53,282 bases of DNA from Herbaspirillum sp. CF444 (GCF_000282135.1 NZ_AKJW01000017.1:1-53282), one strand, 5' to 3'. Positions 23,084 to 32,077 are shown, counted from the stretch's first letter. Notes: generated by a model from the letters alone, not told the origin. A program made the numbers and translations.

Positions 23084-23824
23084 ATGGTTAAGCGAATCGC
23101 ATATGTGACAGGCGGCATGGGAGGTATCGGTACCCCGATTTGTGCCCGTCTTTGCAAAGACGGTTATACAGTGGTCGCCGGTTGCGGTCCCAACTCGACC
23201 CGCAAGGACAAATGGCTGGCCTCCATGCGCGAACAAGGTTTTGACATTCACGCATCCGAAGGCAACGTCGCCGATTGGGAATCGACCAAAGCAGCTTTTG
23301 AGAAGGTCCGCGCCGAGATCGGTGAGATCGACATTCTGGTCAACAATGCCGGCATTACACGTGACGGCCAGTTCCGCAAGATGACCAAGTCCGACTGGGA
23401 CGCCGTCATCGACACCAACCTGAACTCGCTCTTCAACGTGACCAAACAGGTCATCGAAGGCATGGTCGACCGCGGCTGGGGTCGCATCATCAACATCTCT
23501 TCCGTCAACGGCCAGAAAGGCCAGTTCGGTCAGACCAATTATTCCACGGCCAAGGCCGGCATCCATGGTTTCACCATGGCGCTGGCGCAGGAAGTCGCGA
23601 CCAAGGGCGTGACGGTCAACACCGTGTCGCCAGGCTATGTCGGTACCGACATGGTGCGCGCCATCCGTCCTGAAGTCCTGGAGAAAATCGTGGCGGGCAT
23701 TCCGGTCAAGCGTCTGGCCGAGCCGGAAGAAATCGCTTCGATTGTTGCCTGGATTGCATCGCAGGAAGGTGGTTACGCCACCGGTTCCGATTTTTCGCTG
23801 AACGGTGGTTTGCACATGGGCTAA
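23084..23824 (+). CDS. phaB: NADPH-dependent acetoacetyl-CoA reductase
   Basis: 246 residues, classical short-chain dehydrogenase. TGGMGGIG (9-16) is the cofactor loop and NNAG (87-90) the structural motif; the catalytic residues are Ser140, Tyr153 and Lys157 in NYSTAKAG. GYVGTDMVRAI and a C-terminal GSDFSLNGGLHMG are hallmarks of PhaB. It reduces acetoacetyl-CoA to (R)-3-hydroxybutyryl-CoA, the monomer for PhaC. AGGAGG lies a few bases before ATG 23084. Confidence 0.96.
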   Translation: MVKRIAYVTGGMGGIGTPICARLCKDGYTVVAGCGPNSTRKDKWLASMREQGFDIHASEGNVADWESTKAAFEKVRAEIGEIDILVNNAGITRDGQFRKMTKSDWDAVIDTNLNSLFNVTKQVIEGMVDRGWGRIINISSVNGQKGQFGQTNYSTAKAGIHGFTMALAQEVATKGVTVNTVSPGYVGTDMVRAIRPEVLEKIVAGIPVKRLAEPEEIASIVAWIASQEGGYATGSDFSLNGGLHMG

Positions 23825-23890
23825 GTGTTGTCCGTACTTGTCCGGGCGGCGGATTCTCGGATTTGCCGTCCTGGTTTGGGCAAGTGATGG

Positions 23891-23935
23891 GGGAAACTGC
23901 GTACTTGTATGTTTTCGCAGTTTCCCGCCTATAAT
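23891..23935 (+). promoter_or_regulatory. Putative phaR promoter overlapped by an inverted repeat
   Basis: A perfect -10 box TATAAT (23930-23935) has TTGTAT 19 nt upstream as a weak -35. The -35 region lies inside a perfect 11-bp inverted repeat: gggaaactgcg (23891-23901) and cgcagtttccc (23916-23926). No T-run follows, so it is not a classical terminator of phaB. The position fits an operator, and CTGC...GCAG half sites resemble those described for PhaR proteins, so autoregulation by PhaR is plausible. Confidence 0.5.
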
Positions 23936-24010
23936 GCGATACGCCAGCGGGCCGACATCAACACAATAATACGAGCCTGCTTAATAGCTGAAAACAGACT
24001 GGAATTTCAG

Positions 24011-24568
24011 ATGACAAGTGCAAAAAACTCTGCAGAGCGTTTAATTAAAAAATATCCTAATCGCCGCCTGTACGATACTCAAACAAGTTCTTACATTACC
24101 TTGACCGACGTGAAGCAACTGGTCCTCGACAACGAGGAATTTGCTGTCGTCGACGCCAAGAACGGCGATGATCTGACTCGCAGCATTTTGCTGCAGATCA
24201 TCCTGGAAGAGGAGTCGCATGGCGCGCCCATGTTCTCCAGCGCCGCGTTGTCGCAGATTATTCGTTACTACGGTCACGCCATGCAGGGCATGATGGGATC
24301 GTATCTGGAGAAAAACATCCAGGCTTTTATCGATATTCAAAACAAGCTGGCGGAAAACTCCAAAGGTTTCTATGAAGGCAAGCCTTTCAGTCCTGAAATG
24401 TGGACCCAGTTCATGAACGTCCAGGGCCCGATGATGCAAGGCATGATGAGCAACTACATCGAACAGAGCAAGAGTCTGTTCATCCAGATGCAGGAGCAAA
24501 TGCAAAGCCAGACCAAGAATATGTTCGGCACATTCCCATTCGTCCCCACCGATCCGGGTAAAAAGTAG
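24011..24568 (+). CDS. phaR: Polyhydroxyalkanoate synthesis repressor PhaR
   Basis: 185 residues. The N-terminal PHB/PHA accumulation regulator DNA-binding domain reads LIKKYPNRRLYDTQTSSYIT; the following PHB-accumulation domain has LLQIILEEESHG. The C-terminal half is rich in Met and Gln (QGPMMQGMMSNYIEQSKSLF), the part that associates with granules. PhaR represses phasin genes, and often its own gene, until it is titrated by nascent polymer. The start ATG 24011 is set by the domain beginning; a strong -10 box and an inverted repeat lie about 75-120 nt upstream. Confidence 0.95.
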   Translation: MTSAKNSAERLIKKYPNRRLYDTQTSSYITLTDVKQLVLDNEEFAVVDAKNGDDLTRSILLQIILEEESHGAPMFSSAALSQIIRYYGHAMQGMMGSYLEKNIQAFIDIQNKLAENSKGFYEGKPFSPEMWTQFMNVQGPMMQGMMSNYIEQSKSLFIQMQEQMQSQTKNMFGTFPFVPTDPGKK

Positions 24569-24666
24569 ACATCCTGTCAAGGCGGACGGGCCGTTTTGCG
24601 GCCTGCCTGCCCATCCAAGGGTACAATAGCGGCTTCGTCTGAATCTCGCTTTTACGCCCGTCTATC

Positions 24667-26043
24667 ATGTCCAATGTTTCTCCTGTCGTACCCCCGGTTG
24701 TCCCCAAGGTCGGCTTCGTTTCGCTCGGCTGTCCCAAAGCCCTGGTGGACTCCGAACAAATCCTGACGCAATTGCGCGCCGAAGGCTACGATACCGCCAA
24801 GTCCTATGACGGCGCGGATCTGGTCATCGTCAATACCTGCGGCTTTATCGATGCTGCGGTGCAGGAGTCGCTCGACGCCATCGGCGAAGCATTGAGCGAA
24901 AACGGGAGAGTCATCGTGACCGGTTGCCTGGGCGCCAAGAAAGACGGCGATGGCGACGATCTGATCCAGAAGATTCATCCCAAAGTGCTGGAAGTCACCG
25001 GTCCGCACGCTGTCGGTGAAGTCATGCAGGCGGTGCACAAGCATCTGCCCAAGCCGCATGCGCCGTTCATCGATCTGGTCCCGGCCCAGGGCGTCAAGCT
25101 GACGCCCAAGCATTTCGCGTATTTGAAGATTTCCGAAGGCTGCAATCATCGCTGCAGCTTCTGCATCATCCCGTCCATGCGCGGCGATCTGGTGTCGCGC
25201 CCGATTGCCGACGTCATGCTGGAAGCCGAAAACCTGTTCAAGGCCGGCGTCAAGGAATTGCTGGTCATTTCGCAGGACACCAGCGCTTACGGCGTGGACG
25301 TGAAGTTCCGCATGGGTTTCTGGAACGGCAAGCCGGTCAAGACGCACATGACGCAACTGGTCGAGGCGCTCGGCGAACTGGCTCGCCAGTATGGCGCCTG
25401 GGTCCGTCTGCACTACGTCTATCCGTATCCGCACGTGGACCAGATCATCCCGTTCATGGCGCAAGGCCACGTGCTGCCGTATCTGGACGTGCCTTTGCAG
25501 CACGCGCATCCCGATGTGCTCAAACGCATGAAGCGTCCGGCCAGTGGCGAAAAGAATATCGAGCGCATCCAGGCATGGCGCAAGATGTGTCCGGATCTGA
25601 CGATACGCTCCACCTTCATCGCCGGTTTCCCGGGCGAGACCGAAGCCGAATTCGAGTATCTGCTCGACTTTCTGAAGGAGGCTGAAATCGATCGCCTGGG
25701 CTGCTTCGCCTATTCTCCGGTGGAAGGCGCGACGGCCAATCTGCTCGACAATCCGGTGCCGGAAGAAGTGCGTGAAGAGCGCCGCGCGCGCGTCATGCAG
25801 CTACAGGAAGAGATTTCCAAGAAGCGCCTGCAGGCCAAGGTCGGCAAGACCTTGCGTGTGCTGCTCGATGAAGTCGATCGCAATGGCGGTGTTGGCCGGT
25901 CCTTCGCCGATGCGCCGGAAATCGACGGCGTCGTCTACGTCAAACCGCCTTTCGAACCACACAAGAAGCTGGTCGTCGGCGAGTTTGTCGATGTCGTGGT
26001 GACGGCCGCCGATGCGCACGATTTGTGGGCGGCTGCGCAATGA
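24667..26043 (+). CDS. rimO: Ribosomal protein S12 methylthiotransferase RimO
   Basis: 458 residues. The N-terminal methylthiotransferase domain carries cluster cysteines Cys22 ([12 protein letters not shown]), Cys58 (NTCGF) and Cys87 (TGCLGA); the radical-SAM triad is Cys159, Cys163 and Cys166 in [13 protein letters not shown] domain closes the protein (about 385-458). RimO adds a methylthio group to Asp88 of ribosomal protein S12. PHA genes precede it and it overlaps the next gene by 4 nt (ATGA), so the two are one operon. Confidence 0.96.
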   Translation: MSNVSPVVPPVVPKVGFVSLGCPKALVDSEQILTQLRAEGYDTAKSYDGADLVIVNTCGFIDAAVQESLDAIGEALSENGRVIVTGCLGAKKDGDGDDLIQKIHPKVLEVTGPHAVGEVMQAVHKHLPKPHAPFIDLVPAQGVKLTPKHFAYLKISEGCNHRCSFCIIPSMRGDLVSRPIADVMLEAENLFKAGVKELLVISQDTSAYGVDVKFRMGFWNGKPVKTHMTQLVEALGELARQYGAWVRLHYVYPYPHVDQIIPFMAQGHVLPYLDVPLQHAHPDVLKRMKRPASGEKNIERIQAWRKMCPDLTIRSTFIAGFPGETEAEFEYLLDFLKEAEIDRLGCFAYSPVEGATANLLDNPVPEEVREERRARVMQLQEEISKKRLQAKVGKTLRVLLDEVDRNGGVGRSFADAPEIDGVVYVKPPFEPHKKLVVGEFVDVVVTAADAHDLWAAAQ

Positions 26044-26468
26044 GGAGTGGCGTGCTGAAGTTATTGCTGCCGCTGTTTTTGCTGATCTTCACCGCGCAGG
26101 TCGAGGCCCAACAGCCTGGCGACGCAACTGCTGCCACGATGGTAGTTCCCGGAAGCTTGCAAGACATCGTCCGCAAGCCGCTCGTGCTGCGCGGCACTTT
26201 GGGTGGCGACAAGATTCAGCTGAGCCTGCGCCCCAAGGTGGACGAGGATGGCCTGGAGGGCCAGTACTTCGTTTTCGGGCAAGGATCGCAGATCCTGCTG
26301 GCGGGCGAAGTCGACCAGAATGATTTGGTGATGGAAGAATCCCATAACGGCAAAGACGTTTCCGGCCAATGGGAAGGCAGCTTCAAGAATGGCGTTCTGA
26401 GCGGAACCTGGTCGACGCTGGATGGCTCCGTCACCAAGCCGTTTTCCCTGAAAGCCGGCGTGCAATAA
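26040..26468 (+). CDS. Small exported protein of unknown function
   Basis: 142 residues. The start ATG 26040 overlaps the rimO stop, so translation is coupled. A clear signal peptide is present: [20 protein letters not shown] with a cleavage site near VEAQQ. The mature part is a predicted all-beta protein of about 118 residues with a repeated strand pattern ([41 protein letters not shown]) resembling the barrel of small periplasmic proteins. No family recognised and no cysteines for lipidation. Likely periplasmic. Confidence 0.75.
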   Translation: MRSGVLKLLLPLFLLIFTAQVEAQQPGDATAATMVVPGSLQDIVRKPLVLRGTLGGDKIQLSLRPKVDEDGLEGQYFVFGQGSQILLAGEVDQNDLVMEESHNGKDVSGQWEGSFKNGVLSGTWSTLDGSVTKPFSLKAGVQ

Positions 26469-26533
26469 GTCTTGTACGATAGTCGTCCGATTCCAAAGAA
26501 ACAAAAAACACTCCGAGGCAACTGAGGTAATTC

Positions 26534-27706
26534 GTGGCAGAAAAACTCTCTCCGCAGACAGCGCTGGTGCATAGCGCTTACGTCCCTCCCGACAATTTTG
26601 GCGCGCTGCCGGTCGGCATCCATCATGCCTCGACCGTACTCTTCCCGAATGTCGCAGCAATGCGCGCACGCAACTGGAAAGAGAAGAGCGGCTATACCTA
26701 TGGCCTGCACGGCACGCCAACGACATTCATACTGGAGGCGCGTCTGGCCGAGATTGAAGGCGGCCGCCACTGCCGGATTGCTCCCAGTGGTCTTGCTGCA
26801 ATCTCGCTCGTTAATTTCGCCCTGCTCAAAACGGGCGACGATGTCCTGTTGCCGGACAACGTCTATGGTCCCAACAAGGATCAGGCCATGTGGCTGGAGC
26901 GCGACTTCGGCATAACGGCGCGTTTTTACGATCCGTTGATCGGCGCCGGAATTGCCGATCTGATCCAGGAGAATACCCGGCTGATCTGGACGGAAGCGCC
27001 GGGATCGGTGTCCATGGAAGTTTCAGACGTACCGGCGATCTGCAAGGCCGCACATGAGAAGGGCGTGCCGGTCGCTCTGGATAACACCTGGTCGGCCGGT
27101 TTGGCTTTTCCGGCCTTCGAACATGGCGTAGATATCGTCATGCAGGCACTGACCAAGTACCAGTCGGGCGGTTCGGATGTGCTGATGGGGGCCGTCATTA
27201 CGCGTGACGACGACATTAACCACAAGATCGAACTGGCGCACATGCGGCTTGGTTTTGGCGTCGGCATGGACGATGTATATATGGTGTTGCGCAGTTTGCC
27301 GTCGATGCGCCTGCGCTTCGATGCGCATGATGCGGCGGCACGCCGGGTTGCTTCGTGGCTGAAGCAGCGTCCGGAAATCAGCAAGGTGCTGCACCCGGCT
27401 TTGCCGGATTGCCCGGGGCACGATATCTGGCTGCGCGATTTCTCGGGCGCCGGCGGTTTGTTTTCCGTGACTTTCGATCCACGGTTCAGCGAAGAGCAGA
27501 TTGATCGCTTCGTCGACGGTCTGGGCCTGTTCAAGATCGGTTTTAGCTGGGGCGGTGCGCACAGTTTGTGCGTACCCTACCGTATGCAGACCATGCGAAA
27601 AACGTGGACTGAGCAGGGTGGCCTGGTTCGCTTCAATATCGGTCTGGAAGCAGTAGAAGACCTGATTGCCGATATTGCCCAAAGTCTGAAGCAAATGGCT
27701 GAATGA
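26534..27706 (+). CDS. metC: Cystathionine beta-lyase (Cys/Met metabolism PLP enzyme)
   Basis: 390 residues, gamma-family PLP enzyme. SGYTYGLHGTPTT carries the conserved Tyr that contacts PLP phosphate, APSGLAAI the phosphate loop, Asp183 in ALDNTWSAG pairs with the PLP nitrogen, and Lys208 in ALTKYQSGGSD is the Schiff-base lysine. The tryptophan after DNT and the SWGGAHSL segment favour cystathionine beta-lyase (MetC) over gamma-synthase. It cleaves cystathionine to homocysteine, pyruvate and ammonia. The start is GTG 26534 with GAGGT five bases upstream. It is the last gene before the flagellar regulatory region. Confidence 0.88.
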   Translation: MAEKLSPQTALVHSAYVPPDNFGALPVGIHHASTVLFPNVAAMRARNWKEKSGYTYGLHGTPTTFILEARLAEIEGGRHCRIAPSGLAAISLVNFALLKTGDDVLLPDNVYGPNKDQAMWLERDFGITARFYDPLIGAGIADLIQENTRLIWTEAPGSVSMEVSDVPAICKAAHEKGVPVALDNTWSAGLAFPAFEHGVDIVMQALTKYQSGGSDVLMGAVITRDDDINHKIELAHMRLGFGVGMDDVYMVLRSLPSMRLRFDAHDAAARRVASWLKQRPEISKVLHPALPDCPGHDIWLRDFSGAGGLFSVTFDPRFSEEQIDRFVDGLGLFKIGFSWGGAHSLCVPYRMQTMRKTWTEQGGLVRFNIGLEAVEDLIADIAQSLKQMAE

Positions 27707-28210
27707 TTTGGCAGTTTTCCTGTTTGCGAGGGGAATCCGACGGGTAGAATGCTTTACGCAAACAGCTCAAGGTCAAAGAAAGCGTAATAAATTGTAAAAT
27801 TTCGAGTGTTGTTTCGCGATTTATTGTTACGGAACGGTTACAAGATGTGATATTCACGAGACGTGTAGTCGCTTACGGACAACAAAGTAGGAAAACGCGC
27901 CGATTTATAATTACGAAAAATATTGATATAAATTTAATTTTTGTTCTAATTTCTTTGCGGAAATTTTTTGAGTCAATACAGTACGAATCGCCTCAAAACG
28001 CAATGCCAGTGCCAACCTTGGAAAAAATTCTTGATTTTTTGAAAATTTTTGCGGTGTTTTTGTAGGACAAAATCTTACTTTTTGCCCAGGCGCTTGCTGA
28101 CGAAAAATACCGACAATCACTAATTTCCCGCCTTTCCTCGCCCCCTCAGAATCAGCCTTACCGGTAAGAAAAAGTAACCGGTTGTAAATTGATTTTGAGC
28201 GGGGGTGCAA
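27707..28210 (+). promoter_or_regulatory. Long AT-rich upstream region of flhDC
   Basis: 504 bases without a credible gene. The part from about 27780 to 28080 is far richer in A+T than the rest of the window, with many A and T runs. Such a region upstream of the flagellar master operon is where global regulators (H-NS-like silencers, others) act in Enterobacteria; here this is inference. A short 72-codon open frame at 27847-28065 looks like a chance product of the composition. No sigma-70 core promoter stands out clearly. Confidence 0.55.
28160..28182. promoter_or_regulatory. Paired ACCGGT palindromes before flhD
   Basis: Two ACCGGT hexamers (28160-28165 and 28177-28182) lie 17 bp apart. The first is part of the 12-bp palindrome cttaccggtaag (28157-28168). 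They end 28 nt upstream of the flhD ATG, a position suited to an operator or a leader RNA structure. Confidence 0.35.
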
Positions 28211-28528
28211 ATGAATACCAATGACATGATGGCTGAAATTCGAGATGCAAATCTGAGTTATTTGATGTTGGCTCAGCAAATGATCCGTTCTGACAAAGCT
28301 ACAGCCATATTTCGTCTTGGTATCAGCGACGAAATTGCCGACATGATTCAAGGTTTGAGCAATGCGCAAATCCTCAAGCTTGCCGGCACCAACATGATGT
28401 TGACGCGTTTTCGTTTCGACGATGGCGCTATCCTCGGTATGCTGACCAATTACAACAAAGATAAGGGGTTGGCTCAGTCTCACGCAGCCATTCTCATGGC
28501 TTGTCAGCCAGTCGAACAAATTTCCTGA
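28211..28528 (+). CDS. flhD: Flagellar master regulator subunit FlhD
   Basis: 105 residues, full family length. MNTNDMMAEIRDANLSYLML and AQQMIRSDKATAIFRLGIS are characteristic, followed by the helix-turn-helix-like part (LSNAQILKLAGTNMMLTRFR). FlhD forms a hexameric complex with FlhC (FlhD4C2) that activates class II flagellar promoters. ATG 28211 is preferred over GTG 28205, which lies within the GGGGG ribosome-binding region. flhC follows 127 nt downstream. Confidence 0.95.
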   Translation: MNTNDMMAEIRDANLSYLMLAQQMIRSDKATAIFRLGISDEIADMIQGLSNAQILKLAGTNMMLTRFRFDDGAILGMLTNYNKDKGLAQSHAAILMACQPVEQIS

Positions 28529-28655
28529 CGCTATTTCCATTCTTCGTGGTATGTTGGGGTTGCATGGTCAACCCGGGAGAATGACTCGGCGTTGATTGTT
28601 CAAAGTCGAATTGGTAGGTTGATCAGGTTGTAATGAAAAAATATCGGGGGTATTC

Positions 28656-29240
28656 ATGGCTAAGAAGAGCGTGATAACAGAGGCGCAAGAGATTCAATTG
28701 GCAATCGAGCTGATTAATCTCGGAGCGCGTCTTCAATTGCTGGAGTCTGAAACCTCCTTGTCGCGTGAGCGTCTTCTCAAGCTCTACAAGGAGCTAAAGG
28801 GAGTATCGCCGCCGAAGGGCATGTTGCCTTTTTCAACAGACTGGTTCATCACGTGGCAGCCGAATATCCACTCCTCGCTGTTCATCAACATCCATAAGTA
28901 CCTCGTCGGGTACGCCAAAATTTCCGGTATCGAAGCAGTCATGAAGGCCTACAAGCTCTATCTGGAGCAAGCCGGGCAGGTTGCCGAGGGCGATGAATCC
29001 GTCTTGTCGTTGACGCGCGCCTGGACGCTGGTGAGGTTCTTTGAAAGCAAGATGTTGACGACTACGCCTTGCAGCAAGTGCGGTGGTCATTTCGTCGTGC
29101 ATCGTCTGGATTTGCATCAGGATTATCTCTGCGGGCTATGCCATATGCCATCGCGCGCCGGCAAGACCAAAAAGGCCAAGGATGCGATTGCTGCACCGAT
29201 GATGGTCGAAGCATTGCCGATGGTCGCCGCGCTCGCCTGA
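28656..29240 (+). CDS. flhC: Flagellar master regulator subunit FlhC
   Basis: 194 residues. The N-terminal EIQLAIELINLGARLQLLE and LSRERLLKLYKELKG helices are typical. The zinc site is intact with Cys139 and Cys142 (PCSKCGGHF) and Cys159 and Cys162 (YLCGLC). FlhC supplies DNA-sequence recognition in the FlhD4C2 activator. The Lys-rich tail (AGKTKKAKDA) ends with a hydrophobic stretch longer than the enterobacterial protein. It shares a transcription unit with flhD by position. Confidence 0.95.
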   Translation: MAKKSVITEAQEIQLAIELINLGARLQLLESETSLSRERLLKLYKELKGVSPPKGMLPFSTDWFITWQPNIHSSLFINIHKYLVGYAKISGIEAVMKAYKLYLEQAGQVAEGDESVLSLTRAWTLVRFFESKMLTTTPCSKCGGHFVVHRLDLHQDYLCGLCHMPSRAGKTKKAKDAIAAPMMVEALPMVAALA

Positions 29241-29301
29241 GTTCGAATTCCGGTTTTATCGTCGTAAAATAGTCGGCTTTAATGAGGGTTTGGAGGCCGA
29301 T

Positions 29302-30078
29302 ATGGAGTCGGGGCAGCGCAGATCCCTGCTGCAGGCACCCGCTGTACAAGCTTTAATCGTCTTATGCGTAGCCTTGCTTCTGGCGCTGCTTGTCCGACAG
29401 GCTTGCGAGCATGTCTTCGGGATTGACGTATCTCCCGTTCCTTTTGCGGTTCTGCATGGCGGATTGGCCGCAGGGATCGCGTACCTTCGCCGCATGGCAT
29501 CCTGGTGGATGCCGATCCTTTTCTTTTTTCCTCCCGCTGCCGTTCTGGTCAATTCGCTGCAATTGCCGCCGGTGCTCTTTCTGATCATCTTCCTGTTTTT
29601 GCTGTTGTTGTTCTGGTCGACGTTCCGTAGCCAGGTGCCGTTCTATCCGTCCGGGCGCCCTGTCTGGGATGCTGTGGCAGGGCTGCTGCCGGCCGACAGG
29701 CCGCTCAAGGTCATCGACATCGGCAGTGGCCTGGGCGGAGCCGTTCTTTATTTGTCGCGCGTCAGGCAAGACAGCAGGTTCGTCGGTATCGAGCTGGCGC
29801 CATTGCCTTGGTTGGTGAGTCATGTGCGGGCGTTGCTGACAGGGAGTCGTGGCGGTTTCATTCGTGGTGACTATACCTTGCTCGATTTTGCCGGTTATGA
29901 CGTAATTTTTGCGTACCTGTCGCCAGCGGCCATGACGGCCTTATGGAGCAAAGCGCGGGCGGAAATGCGTTCCGGAACGGTGTTGCTGAGTTACGAGTTC
30001 ATCATCGAAGGCGTTCAGCCGGACATCGCCGTGCAGCCGAAAGAAGGCGGCCCTGTTTTATACGGCTGGCGTATGTGA
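29302..30078 (+). CDS. Membrane-anchored class I SAM-dependent methyltransferase
   Basis: 258 residues. The N-terminal half holds about three hydrophobic segments (roughly 16-31, 66-84 and 90-107). The C-terminal half is a Rossmann methyltransferase: the SAM-binding motif I reads VIDIGSGLGGAVLYLS, and FVGIELAPLPWL holds the acidic residue after strand 2. GGAGG lies 6 nt before ATG 29302. It sits between flhC and motA, which suggests a role linked to motility, but the substrate is unknown. It may act on a membrane or envelope component. Confidence 0.75.
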   Translation: MESGQRRSLLQAPAVQALIVLCVALLLALLVRQACEHVFGIDVSPVPFAVLHGGLAAGIAYLRRMASWWMPILFFFPPAAVLVNSLQLPPVLFLIIFLFLLLLFWSTFRSQVPFYPSGRPVWDAVAGLLPADRPLKVIDIGSGLGGAVLYLSRVRQDSRFVGIELAPLPWLVSHVRALLTGSRGGFIRGDYTLLDFAGYDVIFAYLSPAAMTALWSKARAEMRSGTVLLSYEFIIEGVQPDIAVQPKEGGPVLYGWRM

Positions 30079-30114
30079 AACAAAAAAGAGCTGTGTTACA
30101 TTCTTCTCACGTTA

Positions 30115-30141
30115 TCAAGTTTTTATCTTTGGTGTCGTAAT
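30115..30141 (+). promoter_or_regulatory. Putative sigma-28 (FliA) promoter for motAB
   Basis: TCAAGTTT (30115-30122), an 11-nt spacer and GTCGTAAT (30134-30141) compare well with the flagellar sigma-28 consensus TAAAGTTT-N11-GCCGATAA. The -10 element ends 112 nt upstream of the motA TTG start. Confidence 0.55.
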
Positions 30142-30253
30142 TGAAAATGAAAGCCCTCTTTCGGTCATGTATTCCATCATTTGCTTGAGAAGATTGCATG
30201 TAACCTGATAGCAGGTAAAAAACACTGAACGCCACTGGGACGGGAGCAGGCAC

Positions 30254-31114
30254 TTGTTAGTCATAATTGGATATGTGGTCGTCATGGCGTCCGTCTTCGG
30301 CGGATTTGCAATGGCCGGGGGGCATCTGGGGGCGCTCTTGCAACCGATCGAACTGCTGATGATCGGCGGTGCGGCGGGCGGTGCTTTTCTTGTCGGTAAC
30401 AACAGCAAGGCCATCAGGGCGACGCTCAAAGCGCTGCCCACGGTTTTCAAGGGGTCGACTTACACGAAAGCTCTATACATGGAGCTGATGTCATTGCTGT
30501 TCGAAATTCTGACCAAGTCGCGTAAAGAAGGGCTGATGTCGATCGAAGGCGATATCGAGGAGCCGGAGGCCAGTCCGATTTTCAGCAAGTATCCCGGCGT
30601 TCTGGCCGATCATCACCTGATCGAATTCATGACCGACTATCTGCGTCTGATGGTGTCGGGGAACATGGATGCGTTCCAGATCGAAAATCTGATGGACAAT
30701 GAAATCGAAACGCACCATCACGAAGGCGAAATCCCGGTCCATTGTATTGCCAAGCTCGGCGACGGCATGCCGGCGTTCGGTATCGTGGCGGCGGTGATGG
30801 GCGTGGTGCACACGATGGAATCGGTGGGTATCCCGCCATCCGAGCTGGGTATGCTGATTGCGCATGCATTGGTTGGTACCTTCCTCGGTATTCTGCTTGC
30901 ATACGGCTTCGTGGGGCCGCTGTCGAGCGTACTGGAGCAAAAGCTTCATGAGTCGACCAAGATCTATCAATGCGTCAAAGTCACTTTGCTCGCCAGCCTG
31001 AACGGTTATGCTCCCGCCTTGTCGATCGAATTCGGTCGTAAGGTCCTGTTCTCGACAGAGCGTCCTTCCTTCCTCGAGTTGGAAGAGCACGTCAAACAGG
31101 CAAAAAGCAAGTAA
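30254..31114 (+). CDS. motA: Flagellar motor stator protein MotA
   Basis: 286 residues with four membrane helices: two near the N-terminus (VIIGYVVVMASVFGGFAMAG and IGGAAGGAFL) and two near 170-220 (FGIVAAVMGVVHTMESVG and LIAHALVGTFLGILLAYGF). The prolines before the third and in the fourth helix region and the basic cytoplasmic loop (LTKSRKEGL) that touches FliG are present. Start codon TTG 30254, fixed by the family N-terminus and a GGGAGC ribosome-binding site. With MotB it conducts protons to turn the flagellum. motB follows 33 nt downstream. Confidence 0.96.
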   Translation: MLVIIGYVVVMASVFGGFAMAGGHLGALLQPIELLMIGGAAGGAFLVGNNSKAIRATLKALPTVFKGSTYTKALYMELMSLLFEILTKSRKEGLMSIEGDIEEPEASPIFSKYPGVLADHHLIEFMTDYLRLMVSGNMDAFQIENLMDNEIETHHHEGEIPVHCIAKLGDGMPAFGIVAAVMGVVHTMESVGIPPSELGMLIAHALVGTFLGILLAYGFVGPLSSVLEQKLHESTKIYQCVKVTLLASLNGYAPALSIEFGRKVLFSTERPSFLELEEHVKQAKSK

Positions 31115-31147
31115 TCCGACATGACTCGTAATCAGCAGGAGTAAGGC

Positions 31148-32077
31148 ATGGCCGACGAAGGGCTACGTCCCATTATTGTTAAGCGCATCAAGAAGGGCGG
31201 CGGCGGTCATCACGGCGGCGCCTGGAAGATCGCCTACGCCGACTTTGTGACGGCGATGATGGCGTTCTTCCTGCTGATGTGGCTGCTCGGCTCGACCGCG
31301 AAGGGGGACCTTAACGGTATCGCTGAATATTTCAAAACACCTCTCAAAGTGGCGATGGCCGGCGGCTCCGGTAGCGGCGACGCCAATACCGTGTTGCCCG
31401 GCGGCGGTAAGGACCTGACGCGGCAGGAAGGCCAGCTGCGCAAGGGGGAGAATGACGTTGTCAGCAAACGCAGCGTGCGCGCAGCTCAAGCCGAATTGGA
31501 AAAGGCCGAGCGCTCGCGTTTGGAAGAATTGAAGAAGCGTATCGAAACGGCGATCGACAACAGCCCGACGCTGAAGCAATTCAAAAATCAGCTGCTGATC
31601 GATATCACCTCGGAGGGTTTGCGCATCCAGATCGTGGACGAGAAGAACCGTCCGATGTTCGCGCTGGCCAGCGCGCAGTTGCAACCGTACACGCGAGAGA
31701 TTTTGCGTGAAATCGGCAAAACACTGAATGATGTCCCTAACAAGATCAGTCTCTCCGGTCATACTGATGCGACCCCGTATTCCAGTGGCGAAAAGGGATA
31801 CAGCAACTGGGAGTTGTCGGCCGATCGGGCCAACGCCTCGCGCCGAGAACTGATTTCGGGCGGCATGGATGAGTCGAAGGTGCTGCGTGTGGTGGGATTG
31901 TCTTCTGCGGTGCTGTTGGACAAGGAAGATCCTTTCAATCCGATCAACCGCCGTATCAGTATCATCGTCATGAACAAGAAAGCGGAAGAACTGGTGCAAA
32001 ATGGCGGATCATCGTCGCTGGATGTATCGTCTGATACGGACGTGAAAGACGGTCTGAGCGATCCGGCTAAGAATTAA
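31148..32077 (+). CDS. motB: Flagellar motor stator protein MotB
   Basis: 309 residues. A short basic cytoplasmic start (VKRIKKGGGGHHGG) precedes a single membrane helix with the essential proton-binding Asp32 in YADFVTAMMAFFLLMWLL. A plug/linker region follows. The C-terminal OmpA-like peptidoglycan-binding domain (about 160-285) has the signature LSGHTDATPYS and NWELSADRANASRREL. It anchors the stator to the cell wall. AGGAG lies upstream of ATG 31148. Confidence 0.96.
   Translation: MADEGLRPIIVKRIKKGGGGHHGGAWKIAYADFVTAMMAFFLLMWLLGSTAKGDLNGIAEYFKTPLKVAMAGGSGSGDANTVLPGGGKDLTRQEGQLRKGENDVVSKRSVRAAQAELEKAERSRLEELKKRIETAIDNSPTLKQFKNQLLIDITSEGLRIQIVDEKNRPMFALASAQLQPYTREILREIGKTLNDVPNKISLSGHTDATPYSSGEKGYSNWELSADRANASRRELISGGMDESKVLRVVGLSSAVLLDKEDPFNPINRRISIIVMNKKAEELVQNGGSSSLDVSSDTDVKDGLSDPAKN

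Noticed and set aside
27846..27856. gtgatattcac palindrome upstream of flhD as a CRP site
   Set aside because: Spacing between the half sites is three bases, not the six of the CRP consensus.
27847..28065. 72-codon open frame upstream of flhD
   Set aside because: Amino-acid content follows the AT-rich composition, there is no ribosome-binding site and no family pattern.
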